Shown here piece after piece: positions 5,716 through 13,779 of a stretch of 13,867 bases of DNA. This stretch comes from Chrysochromulina parva (taxonomy: Eukaryota > Haptophyta > Prymnesiales > Chrysochromulinaceae): the NCBI GenBank assembly GCA_002887195.1, contig PJAB01001530.1:1-13867 (forward strand). The letters run 5' to 3'. Below the pieces are notes generated by a model. It did no database searches, was not told where the DNA came from, and worked only from the letters and a program-made list of their open reading frames with translations. Every line of letters starts with the position of its first letter. Positions within the stretch are counted from its first letter, which is position 1. A program made the position numbers and the translations under genes.

Positions 5716-8460
5716 ATGACTTTCTCTTTCCTGCGACCGATCCGTGAACTGATCCGTGGCCCAAGTTTTGCCGCGCGTGACGCTGCCATGTCGATTTGCG
5801 CCGTCTCCAGGCTGCGCCGGGCGGCCTCTTGGGTCGCTCCACAAGACGGCTTCACGCCTGTCGTGACTGACGAGGGCAGCGACTTCGTTGCTGCACGGCT
5901 CGCCGCACATCGTTGCTGCAGCCAGCAACTCCAGGCGCAAGTTGCGGCAGCGCTCCGTGGCCTCAACGAGACTGAGCTCGAGAAGGTCGCAGGGTTCCTG
6001 CGTGAGGCGACACGGCGGCTGCAGCGCGCGTGGGCACACGATGCAGCACCTCCGTACGTCGAAGTCCCCGCCGCAATTGTCCACACGGGCTGCAACTCGG
6101 CCGACCTGCCGCTGGTGCTCAAGCAGCTTCAGCGCAGCATGCGTGTCGACTGCTCGCCACATGTCGCCGTACTGCACAGCAAAGACTGCACCTCTCTGCT
6201 CGCGGCGACGCGCTCGCTCGTCTCGCAGCTCATCGGCAACACGGCCCGCATCGCGCCCGGCTGCTCGTTCGACCTCGATGTGCTAGCCGGCTGGCACACC
6301 GACCTGTGCGCTGGCCGTGTTGCGGCACGCGCGCGGCAGGCGATGGGTGCCGCGCTGCGCGATGAGGTGCACGAACAGAGTGCTGCATGGACGCCGTTGG
6401 TGGTCATCATCGAGGATGCAGAGCACTTTGGCGCCGAGACGCTCAATGATCTGATCTACGCATGCGCTTCGGTGCGCTCGGCTGACGGAGCACCCCTTCC
6501 GCTCTGCTTCGTGTTCGCCCTCTCGTCGGGGGTGGCGGCGCTGCACCGGCTGCTGCACCGTTCCTCGCTCATCCTGCTACGCGGCATGCGCTTTGCCCTC
6601 GCGAGCACTGAGCGCACGCTCGACCAGATCATAGCACGGCTGTTGTGCTCACCGATGCTTCCCCAATTGGGTGCCGCGGCGTACGCGTCGCTCCTCGACG
6701 CGATCTCCGAGCAGCATGGGTCGACGACGGCTTTCGTGCGTCAGCTCGACTGGCTGCTGCTGCGTCACTTCCGCACGCACCTGCTCGCGTTCTTGGTGCC
6801 TCTCGAACCATACGTGCCCCCGCAGCGCGGCTCTTCGGCCGTCCGCAGCGCCAAGGAGTGCCTGGGGGGGTTGCTCGATGCCCTCGGGCCAGCGCAGCTG
6901 CGTGCGCTGCTCGCGCTGCCCTCGGTGAGCGCGGCGCTGCCGGCGAGCAGCAGCGGGAGCCGGACCGAGCGCGAGGACTTGCTGCGCGAGGCGCTGCCGC
7001 GATGGCTGTGCGAGATCGTTAGCGCCCGCCGATGCCGCGCCGCGAGTGTCGCGTGTGCGCTCGCTCTCCTCGCCCTCGCCTTCCCGGGCGCCAACCGTAC
7101 GGTCACGGCGCCTCGGCAGCTCTACCTCGAGCTGCTGCTCGGGCCCGCCCATCGCACGCTCGAACTGCAGGGCGCGCGGCGCACGGCCCTGCAGCTCGCA
7201 CTCGACAAATGCCGCGAGCGAGTGAGCGGTGCGGATGCGCTTTCCAAAGCGAGCCTCCGAGCGCTCCTCGTGCGCTGTGGCGCGCAGCTCCGGCAGACGG
7301 CCGCAGAGCTGCCCGCCCCTTCTCAGGGAGCGGCTGCGCCGCTCGACGGTGTTCTCGCCGAGCTCGACGGGCTGCTGGCGGAGGCAGATGCGCCGTCTCG
7401 GGCAGATGCGCCGACGTCCGTGCTCGCCGCCGCCGCGGGCTCGAGCACGGCTGCAACTTCTGGGACGGCGGTCGCGAGCTCATCGGGCGAGTCCCACACC
7501 GCCGTCGAGTCGAGCGCCACGTCCGCCGCAGCCCCCGCTGCTCTCGGCAGTAAACGGCCAGCTGTGAATCGGCAGCCGTCCGGAGCTGTGAATCAGCAGC
7601 CGTCCGGAGCTGTGAATCGCGGAGCTGAGGGCGTTGCCAAGCGGCGACGGATGGCGCTCGGCGCGGCAGCCGCTGTCGCCGCGGCCCGGCCAAGTGGCAG
7701 TGCTGGAAGCGGCGGCGCTAGCGGAGGGGAAGGATTGCGGTATGGGCTTCGGGTGGCCATGTGGTTCGAGCGGCTGCTGCGCGAGCACGCTGATCGGCCG
7801 TCCACGATGCCGCTGCATGAGATCTGGCAATGTGATGCGGAGGCAACGGGCGGTGCGGCATCTGCGGCGACAGTGGCATCAGCGGCGACGTCGGCAGCTG
7901 GCACAATTGCATTGCCCGGATCTACGGCAGACGGGCTTGCTCATGTCTTTGGCGCCGTGCCTCAGCGCGCCCTCGAGGAACACATGAAGGCCATTATTGC
8001 TGAGGCACGCCGTTTGCACAAGCCAGCCGCTGGGCCGGCCTGTGCCGCCGTAGAGAAGGGTGTGCCACTCCGTTCGTTTTCGCCTCGGGGACACGCGTCG
8101 ACCGATGAGCGTGCGGCTGCCGAGCGCCAGGCTGCCGAGAGGCGAGCTGCCGAGGCCAAAGCGGAGCAGCGCCGGCCCGGCAAGAGCGGTGCCGTCGTCA
8201 CTCCTAAGGCACCCCTACCCAGCGGCTGGTCGACAGCGCTGGCTTCGGAAGTGCTCATGGAATTCCCTGGCCGCAAGGTGTGCGCCGTCGAGTGGTTCAC
8301 CGCCTTCCAATCAAATGGTCTTGCCAAGCGCTCGGGCGAGGACGCCGAACGGCTGCTTGCACGCTTCGTCGTGGCTACCAACGATCTGCAAATGCTGGGC
8401 TTCGTCTCACCAAGCAAACGGCCCCGCGGTACGTTCGAGAAGCGGGTGCACAGCGGTTGA
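5716..8460 (+). CDS. ORC3: Origin recognition complex subunit 3
   Basis: ORC3 is part of the six-subunit complex that marks replication origins and loads MCM with CDC6 and CDT1. The 914-residue product matches it along its length. Residues 116-175 (VHTGCNSADLPLVL...LHSKDCTSLL) fit the N-terminal AAA+-like region, which lacks a working Walker A, as usual in ORC3. Residues 229-236 (VVIIEDAE) occupy the Walker B position, followed by the HRLL segment. A winged-helix domain at about 836-914 ends in NDLQMLGFVSPSK, close to the metazoan C-terminus as I recall it. Between about 535 and 735 lies a Ser/Ala-rich low-complexity insert with an 8-residue tandem repeat and a basic KRRR at 642-645, a possible nuclear signal. 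No intron. The ATG at 5716 is the first in frame; Met25 is an alternative. It may share regulation with RPC9, 46 bp upstream. Confidence 0.92.
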   Translation: MTFSFLRPIRELIRGPSFAARDAAMSICAVSRLRRAASWVAPQDGFTPVVTDEGSDFVAARLAAHRCCSQQLQAQVAAALRGLNETELEKVAGFLREATRRLQRAWAHDAAPPYVEVPAAIVHTGCNSADLPLVLKQLQRSMRVDCSPHVAVLHSKDCTSLLAATRSLVSQLIGNTARIAPGCSFDLDVLAGWHTDLCAGRVAARARQAMGAALRDEVHEQSAAWTPLVVIIEDAEHFGAETLNDLIYACASVRSADGAPLPLCFVFALSSGVAALHRLLHRSSLILLRGMRFALASTERTLDQIIARLLCSPMLPQLGAAAYASLLDAISEQHGSTTAFVRQLDWLLLRHFRTHLLAFLVPLEPYVPPQRGSSAVRSAKECLGGLLDALGPAQLRALLALPSVSAALPASSSGSRTEREDLLREALPRWLCEIVSARRCRAASVACALALLALAFPGANRTVTAPRQLYLELLLGPAHRTLELQGARRTALQLALDKCRERVSGADALSKASLRALLVRCGAQLRQTAAELPAPSQGAAAPLDGVLAELDGLLAEADAPSRADAPTSVLAAAAGSSTAATSGTAVASSSGESHTAVESSATSAAAPAALGSKRPAVNRQPSGAVNQQPSGAVNRGAEGVAKRRRMALGAAAAVAAARPSGSAGSGGASGGEGLRYGLRVAMWFERLLREHADRPSTMPLHEIWQCDAEATGGAASAATVASAATSAAGTIALPGSTADGLAHVFGAVPQRALEEHMKAIIAEARRLHKPAAGPACAAVEKGVPLRSFSPRGHASTDERAAAERQAAERRAAEAKAEQRRPGKSGAVVTPKAPLPSGWSTALASEVLMEFPGRKVCAVEWFTAFQSNGLAKRSGEDAERLLARFVVATNDLQMLGFVSPSKRPRGTFEKRVHSG
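7560..7619 (+). repeat. 24-bp in-frame tandem repeat in ORC3
   Basis: Two 24-bp units at 7560-7583 and 7584-7607 differ by one base, followed by half a unit (7608-7619). Each encodes eight residues (approximately AVN[R/Q]QPSG). It lies in the low-complexity linker, outside the folded domains, so copy number could vary between strains without loss of function. Confidence 0.85.
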
Positions 8461-8883
8461 GGGGCCTCGCCGATAAGCATCACAGGTAACCGAGCGAGGG
8501 CCGTGCAAGCATGCATGCATGAATCACGGCAGTTGGTGCCCTCGGCAGATAGCATGCTTCTCCGCTCCGCACCCACATACGTCAACAGGGCAACAGCGAA
8601 CGACTTTCTTATGATTGATGCATGTCGCACGCGACGTCGATGATGACGATTTCATGGGAAGTACCAAGGTAGTACCCCTTCCCGCCAGGTGTGCGACCGT
8701 AAAAACAGCACAGGTTGAAGGCGCTTTTGGTGACCTCAGAGTGTGGACATGTAGAGACACGCGTGGGGTAATCGACTTGTTAGAACGCGTCCCTCACGTC
8801 AAGTTGCGTAGTTGCCGCTCTCGGCACTTTTCGGCGCGAAATCCCGATCGCCATCGTTCACGCGCGCGGCGGCGCGTGTTGGC
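8461..8883. other. Gap between ORC3 and CEP162-like gene; promoter, 5' UTR and possible small exon
   Basis: No complete gene is supported. It contains a CATGCATGCATG palindromic run near 8510-8521 and a frame from ATG 8618 that runs to 8929, out of frame with the CEP162-like gene where they overlap. That frame has no domain as a whole, but its first 17 codons could be a first exon (see the separate entry). No TATA box or RNA gene is evident. Confidence 0.5.
8618..8668 (+). other. Candidate first coding exon of the CEP162-like gene
   Basis: ATG at 8618 opens 17 codons (MHVARDVDDDDFMGSTK) ending in AAG|GTAGTA, a possible donor at 8669. An in-frame acceptor TAG at 8809-8811 immediately precedes the open frame that leads into the main CEP162-like frame, and both sides are in phase 0. 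The intron would be 143 nt. The frame between 8812 and 8884 is open and compositionally like coding DNA. No homology confirms it; translation from ATG 8884 is the simpler model. Confidence 0.3.
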
Positions 8884-11800
8884 ATGCGCGCTCTCGGCGG
8901 CGATGAGAGCGACGATGACCAGGAGATGAAGAAGGCCTTCTTCCAGGAGCTCGAGGCACGACACGGCCGGCAGCTCACATACGAAGATCTACAGGAGTGG
9001 GAGACGAAGTTGGATCAAGGCAGTAGCAATAGCGAGGATGAGGCTGAGGACGAGGACGACGATGCAATCCTTGGCTCGCATGCACACCCGAGCATGCCAC
9101 GCTCGAAGCCACTGCCCGCGGGTGGGTGGCTGACACCATCGTCACCGATGCTTGGGCTAGGTCTTTCGACAGCGGCGGCCGCTGACGCATGGCTCCACCC
9201 AACTGGTACACGCAATGGCAGCAGCGGCATCGCGGACATCGAGAGTCGAAAATCGCAAGATTCCATGCCGGCGTGGTGCGATGAGGAGCTCGACTGCGTC
9301 GTAACCGAGTCGCTCGTGAATCGCTCGTACTCCTGGCGAAGCACGAGATGTGCTGCGGAGTCAGCGCCGGGCACAGAAGAGTCGCTTGACAACCCGCTGG
9401 TGCAGCGTTCCCTCGACTATGGCGCTTCGACGCTGTCGAGAGCCGCCTTGGACGACGGCAGACTACCATTTTGGCACATCGCGACGCCAGAGAATGCGGG
9501 CGCCTCGGCCGATACGAGCAGCTCCTCGAGCTACGCGAGCGGATCCTCGATGTCTGGTGACGATCTTGACGGTTCGATGACATGGCGCCGCAGCGCGGAG
9601 GGTGGCGACGTGCCGGTCGCGCATGCAGCGGAGCCGTGGAGTCCGCCGGCTGGCGCCATCCCGCTGACTGCTCCGCAAGAGGCTGTTTCACCAGAAGGGT
9701 TCGTCACTGCGCCCACGTCAGCGCTGATGCTCCCTCCAGCGATGTTCTCTGTGCATCCCGACAGCCTGTCGGCCGATCCTGCAGTCGCCACCTCCTCCTC
9801 CTCTGCGGCCGATGTGGCACCTGGCGTTGCCTTTCTCTCAACGGGAGCTGCGGCCATAGCCCCTCCGTCGCCGCCAACGCCCAGCCCCTCCCATCCAGCC
9901 CCTGCGCGCTTCGCGCCTCCGCTGCCGCCGCCTCCCGTGCCTCCGGTCACGTCTCTCTTCTCCGCGCATCCTCCGCTGCCCGCCTCGCTCCTGGCTCCTC
10001 CCGCCCCCACAGCCCGCCACGCGAGTGCAGCCGCGAGTGCAGCCGCGAGTGCAGCGGCGACTGCAGCAGCAGCGACTGCAGCATCCAAGGCTTTGCGGGA
10101 GGCGAACGCACCCGGCGCTGCGCCCGACGCTCGCGCTCGCACTGCTGAAAAGGGTTGCGACTCAAAGATGCTCGCACAGCGCGAGAAGACGCTGCGCGCT
10201 GCGACGGCCGAGGTGGGCGTGCTCAAGGGTCAGCTGAGCGCCCTGCGCGAGCAGTACGAGCATGAGCGAGCTGAGTGGCGCAAGCGGGAGGAGCAGTTGC
10301 AGCGCGAGCTGAGCGAGGCAATTAGGCTCTCAGGGTACCGGCAGCACCTCGCCAAGGGCGGTACGCTGACCGAGTGTGCCATGCCCGCCTCCGAGCTCGC
10401 GCGCATCGAGGCGGACATTGCGCAGCAAGAGACTCTGATCGCCGGCTACCAAAAAGAGAACGAGCGGCTCACGGAGGCGCTCAAGGCCGCGCGTGAGGCA
10501 CAGCGCATCGATGCGGCGAAGGGCGAGGAGGAGGCGCGGCGGCTCTCACTGCGCCTCTCTGAGATGGAGCGCACTGCGGCGGAGCGCGCGCCCGATGGCC
10601 TTCGCAATCAACTCGAGAGCGCCCATGCACGCCTGGCCGAGGAGCGCGAGGCGGCGGCCGAGCGCGAGTCCGAGATGAGGTTCGAGATGGACAGGCTACG
10701 CGCGGCGAAGCGCGAGCTCGAAGGGAAGCTCGCGGGCGTCGACCTCGGACAGCTGCACTCAGACCACCAGGCCGTGCGCGAGGCGGAGGCCAAGGTGCGG
10801 GAGATCGAGGAGGCGCGTAAGAAGGAGGTGGCTGCGCTCCAAGCCAAGCTCACGTGGTACACCGAGAACCAGCAGCTCATTGACGAACTCGAGCAGCAGC
10901 GCATCTCGGCGCTGGCTCGTGTGGCCGAGCTCACCTCGGCGCTTGACGGGCAGGTAGGTGGCGGCACCGCCGGTGCCGGAGAGGCCTTTGGACCGCTAGC
11001 TTCGTCAGTTTCGTCCGCCTGTGCTGGAGGGGGCGGCGATGGAACGAGCGGCCGGCGCATGTCGGATGCTGAGCGAGTCGCCGTCCTCGAGAAGCAAGTG
11101 AGCGGACTGCAGCAGCTGCTGGAACGGCGGACCGCCGTGACCAAGGGCTCGGCGGGCGGGGGTGCGCGCGGGCGCGGCGGCGATCGCGGCGGACGTGGAC
11201 GGAGCGGCAGTATGCCGAGCGTGGCCGAGCTGATCGCCGCGGCCGGGCCGACGCCGCAGGAGGTTCAACGCACAGCCTTCCTCGAGACGCGCGTGAGCCA
11301 ACTTGAGGAGACGGTGTGCGAGCTCGAGGCCACGCATTCGAAGCGGCTGCGTGCGCTGCGCCAGCAATCCGAGCGCGTGGCCGCGGGCTACGAGGCCAAG
11401 GTGGCGTTGCTCTCTGACAAGCTGCAGAAGGCGGAGGCGCTGCTCGAGGGCAAGGGTGCTGGAGCAGCTACGCGCTCAAAGGTGAAGGAGCTCGAGCGCC
11501 AGATCGAGGAGATCCGGGCGACACACACTAAACGTATCAAGGAGTTCGAAGCGAAGGCCGTCGAGGCGGAGCGCGCTGCGGCGCGGGAGGCGAGCCGCCG
11601 CGCGGCCGCCGCTGCCCGGCAGCGCGATATGAAGACGCGAGGGCCGCAGCCAGACTCGGCCCGCCGAGCTGGCAGTGCGGGCAAGGGCGGGATGGAGCCA
11701 ATTATCTACACAGGCGACTCGGCCGACGCAGCCGACGATGGTGAGGCCGAGGGTGGGGGCACTATCCACGATGCGCAACCCGCGCTTGATCACGTGGCCG

Positions 11801-12237
11801 AGCTCGCTTCGTCACTCGCCCTCGCCCTAGCGAGGCTTGAGGGCGGGCTTGATGTCCTCGACAGTGCGGTGGGCCTCCCTGCAGCGCTGGCTGGCACCGT
11901 GGCTGGAATGAGCCTTACAGGCGTCGGGGCTGGCGGCAGCGGCGAGGCGTCGCAAGACAACGAGTTGTTCCGGATGCAGACTCAGCTTCGGATGCTCGAG
12001 AGGCGCCAGATTGCACGGGAGGCCGAGGCAGCCGAGCTGCTAGAGACTACGCGCCATCTGTCGCTCGTCGAGGCAGAGCGCGCGAAGCGAGAGATGGCTG
12101 CTGTGCTCGAGAGCAAGAATGCGGAAGTTGAGGCGTACCGCATCGAGCTCGATGCGATCGTGCTCGACATGAAACTGCTGCATGCTAAGCAGGCCGAGGC
12201 GATGGTGCTCGAGACGGCGCGTTCTAGGCGCCGCTGA
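8884..12237 (+). CDS. CEP162: CEP162-like coiled-coil centrosomal/basal-body protein
   Basis: In animals CEP162 binds axonemal microtubules at the distal end of centrioles and promotes transition-zone assembly, so this suggests a flagellated cell. From ATG 8884 the product is 1117 residues. An N-terminal segment with KAFFQELE (F19) through YEDLQEWETKLD resembles the FF-x-x-LE block of human CEP162 as I remember it, followed by an acidic patch at 47-60. Residues about 326-376 are proline-rich and 380-400 alanine-rich. Long coiled coils cover about 422-690 (with W658-Y659-T-E-N-Q), 720-750, 795-915 and 1020-1115. An RGG-like linker at 758-776 leads into MPSVAELIAAAG, matching the linker of the animal protein that joins two coiled coils. 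The frame is open back to TTG 8812 after a TAG. Coiled-coil proteins mimic each other, so a different centrosomal protein remains possible. Confidence 0.7.
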   Translation: MRALGGDESDDDQEMKKAFFQELEARHGRQLTYEDLQEWETKLDQGSSNSEDEAEDEDDDAILGSHAHPSMPRSKPLPAGGWLTPSSPMLGLGLSTAAAADAWLHPTGTRNGSSGIADIESRKSQDSMPAWCDEELDCVVTESLVNRSYSWRSTRCAAESAPGTEESLDNPLVQRSLDYGASTLSRAALDDGRLPFWHIATPENAGASADTSSSSSYASGSSMSGDDLDGSMTWRRSAEGGDVPVAHAAEPWSPPAGAIPLTAPQEAVSPEGFVTAPTSALMLPPAMFSVHPDSLSADPAVATSSSSAADVAPGVAFLSTGAAAIAPPSPPTPSPSHPAPARFAPPLPPPPVPPVTSLFSAHPPLPASLLAPPAPTARHASAAASAAASAAATAAAATAASKALREANAPGAAPDARARTAEKGCDSKMLAQREKTLRAATAEVGVLKGQLSALREQYEHERAEWRKREEQLQRELSEAIRLSGYRQHLAKGGTLTECAMPASELARIEADIAQQETLIAGYQKENERLTEALKAAREAQRIDAAKGEEEARRLSLRLSEMERTAAERAPDGLRNQLESAHARLAEEREAAAERESEMRFEMDRLRAAKRELEGKLAGVDLGQLHSDHQAVREAEAKVREIEEARKKEVAALQAKLTWYTENQQLIDELEQQRISALARVAELTSALDGQVGGGTAGAGEAFGPLASSVSSACAGGGGDGTSGRRMSDAERVAVLEKQVSGLQQLLERRTAVTKGSAGGGARGRGGDRGGRGRSGSMPSVAELIAAAGPTPQEVQRTAFLETRVSQLEETVCELEATHSKRLRALRQQSERVAAGYEAKVALLSDKLQKAEALLEGKGAGAATRSKVKELERQIEEIRATHTKRIKEFEAKAVEAERAAAREASRRAAAAARQRDMKTRGPQPDSARRAGSAGKGGMEPIIYTGDSADAADDGEAEGGGTIHDAQPALDHVAELASSLALALARLEGGLDVLDSAVGLPAALAGTVAGMSLTGVGAGGSGEASQDNELFRMQTQLRMLERRQIAREAEAAELLETTRHLSLVEAERAKREMAAVLESKNAEVEAYRIELDAIVLDMKLLHAKQAEAMVLETARSRRR
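10021..10083 (+). repeat. 12-bp alanine-rich tandem repeat in the CEP162-like gene
   Basis: Units of GCGAGTGCAGCC start at 10021, 10033 and 10045. Two variants, GCGACTGCAGCA, start at 10057 and 10072, separated by an extra GCA. They encode A-S-A-A and A-T-A-A. The array lies between the proline-rich region and the first coiled coil and probably arose by slippage. Confidence 0.85.
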
Positions 12238-12912
12238 TAGACACGCGACACGGAAAAGGCCCCTATGGCAAGGGGGTGGGGGCGGGATACGGGCGACCCG
12301 CGGCACCTCTCCTACTTTACATGATCGGGTCGCACGCGCCGGTGAGGACGAGACTCAATAGAACGAATTCAGAACCGAAGGTGAAATGCTGCGAAGTGCC
12401 GCTGCCGGATCTCCGCCACTGGTACCATTCGGATCGTCGCGCGCGCCGTCTGACGTGAACCGCGCAAATGCGGCGAGCCGCCCCGCGGCCCCGCCCCGTT
12501 TCTCAGATGCATCGCGCGCGCGCGCGCCGTCTCCTGGCGCCGCGATGAGCGGAGCGTGTCGTGGCGGAAAGTTAAAAAACATGTGGGCGATTTTGTGACC
12601 GTTTCGTGAAAGCTTCTTGGTCCCGTTTGTGCCTCGCTCGTCTGTTTGTGCCTCGAGGTCGAGTCGCAGTCGAGCGCACTGTGTGTCACGTCATGAGTTA
12701 CTGTGACGACTCGGTACTCGGACGCAATTGCTCGGACGAGCACATGCAGAAAGCTTCTCCGGCTCTCGCTTTCGTCTTACGTCCAACCTCTGCTTGCGCT
12801 CGTGGACCTCTCCTCTGTCGCGCGATCACTCTCTGTCATCGGATGCGCCTGCAAGCAGTGCCTGCGCGTTTCTTGGTACTACTTGCAAGCACCCTGCTGA
12901 TGGCCGCAGCAC
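12238..12912. other. Convergent intergenic region, no supported gene
   Basis: This gap holds the 3' flanks of the CEP162-like gene (from the left) and NSE2 (from the right). It contains a pure CG alternation at 12513-12527, a potential Z-DNA tract, and a 12-bp direct repeat GTTTGTGCCTCG at 12625-12636 and 12644-12655. A rightward frame ending at 12944 lacks an early ATG and runs antisense into NSE2; I do not accept it as a gene. No RNA gene is recognised. Confidence 0.5.
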
Positions 12913-13614
12913 TCAGGTTTCCCGCAGGCGCAGCGCCTGTTTGATCTCCTTGATCACATCCTTGGCTTCAACAAAGTCGGTGAAGCAGACCTGTTGATTG
13001 CATCCCATCTTAGGGCACTTCATCGTCTTGTTCTTCAGGGTCCCCTGCAGGCCCTTGTATGAGAACACGTGGCCGCACGGGCCCTTCATCGGCCGATGCT
13101 CACCCGTCGGTGTCATTTCTACTACAAGGAGATCACACTTCAGCGAGCGGGTCGCCTGCGTCATCGCGAAGCCATCGTCGCCCATGTCGTCCGCCTGGGA
13201 CGGCCCCGCGTCGCTGCAGCCCTCCGCCTTGTCGATGATCTCACGCAGCCGCTTGTACTTCTCATTATTGCTCTGCTCCTCCTCAGATGAAATCAGCTCG
13301 GCGGTGGCACTCGCATACGCCTTTTCCACGTCCGCGGGCGATGAACTGTTTGAAAGGCGCGTCGGTACCACTTGCAGCGCCTGGAACTGGGCCTTATGCT
13401 GGGCCTGTGCCTGCACCAACAGCCGCATGGTCTCCTCGCACGACTTGAGCAGCTCGCGGGTGGCCTCCTCGCCGTAAACAGACCGCTTCTCGACTATCTC
13501 CTTCGCCTGGTCAAGGATGATATCGTAGTCGTCGTCGAGCGTCTTTTGAAATAGTTGCTGTTTCACCTTAATGGCCTGGCACTCCGCCGTGACCACTTCG
13601 ACGACGCTGCTCAT
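12913..13614 (-). CDS. NSE2: SMC5/6 complex SUMO E3 ligase NSE2/MMS21 (SP-RING)
   Basis: NSE2 is a subunit of the SMC5/6 complex and attaches SUMO to targets during recombinational repair in the nucleus. With the start at 13614 the protein has 233 residues, close to usual family length. The N-terminal 100 residues are helical and should form the SMC5-binding coiled coil. The C-terminal SP-RING follows the MTQATRSLKC lead-in and has the zinc pattern C160, C180-G-H182 and C200-PKMG-C205. The Pro normally next to the first Cys is Asp (LKCDLL). An in-frame ATG at 13698 would add 28 unconserved residues. I prefer 13614 because its context is stronger (gcaccATGa) and because 13698 would leave only 9 bp to the facing gene's earliest ATG. 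The family is clear; only the start is in doubt. Confidence 0.88.
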   Translation of the reverse strand: MSSVVEVVTAECQAIKVKQQLFQKTLDDDYDIILDQAKEIVEKRSVYGEEATRELLKSCEETMRLLVQAQAQHKAQFQALQVVPTRLSNSSSPADVEKAYASATAELISSEEEQSNNEKYKRLREIIDKAEGCSDAGPSQADDMGDDGFAMTQATRSLKCDLLVVEMTPTGEHRPMKGPCGHVFSYKGLQGTLKNKTMKCPKMGCNQQVCFTDFVEAKDVIKEIKQALRLRET

Positions 13615-13779
13615 GGTGCAAAGAAGCGCGGGAGGCCCACGATGACGACGGCAATCTAAAACCGCCGGGGGTCTCACCACCTCCCACACATAACTCATGG
13701 CCAGGCTATGAATTCGGCATTATTCGCAGTTTTAGTGCCGCGTCTTCATGCACGCAGTCGCTCAGGAGCCCGTCAAGTA
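13615..13779. promoter_or_regulatory. Divergent region between NSE2 and zinc-ribbon gene, with short uORF
   Basis: With the preferred starts the gap is 165 bp and presumably drives both genes. On the rightward side, ATG 13748 opens a 10-codon frame whose TAA (13778-13780) overlaps the main ATG as TAATG. Another ATG at 13708 is in frame with the zinc-ribbon gene and could add 24 residues. No TATA box is obvious. Confidence 0.4.

Noticed and set aside
7103..7693. Leftward 196-codon frame within ORC3, with repeated segments
   Set aside because: It is antisense to ORC3; its repeat is the mirror of the 24-bp tandem repeat, and ORC3 homology spans the region.
8812..8883. N-terminal extension of the CEP162-like protein starting at TTG 8812
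   Set aside because: TTG is not an expected start in a nuclear gene; the segment is coding only if it is spliced to an upstream exon.
8618..8929. Separate 103-codon gene overlapping the CEP162-like start
   Set aside because: Only its first codons are interesting, as a possible exon; the rest is basic low complexity and overlaps another coding frame.
12606..12944. Rightward frame whose C-terminal part (MRLQAVPARFLVLLASTLL...) looks like a signal peptide
   Set aside because: The frame starts with GTG, the hydrophobic stretch is at its end rather than its start, and it runs antisense into NSE2. Chance is the better explanation.
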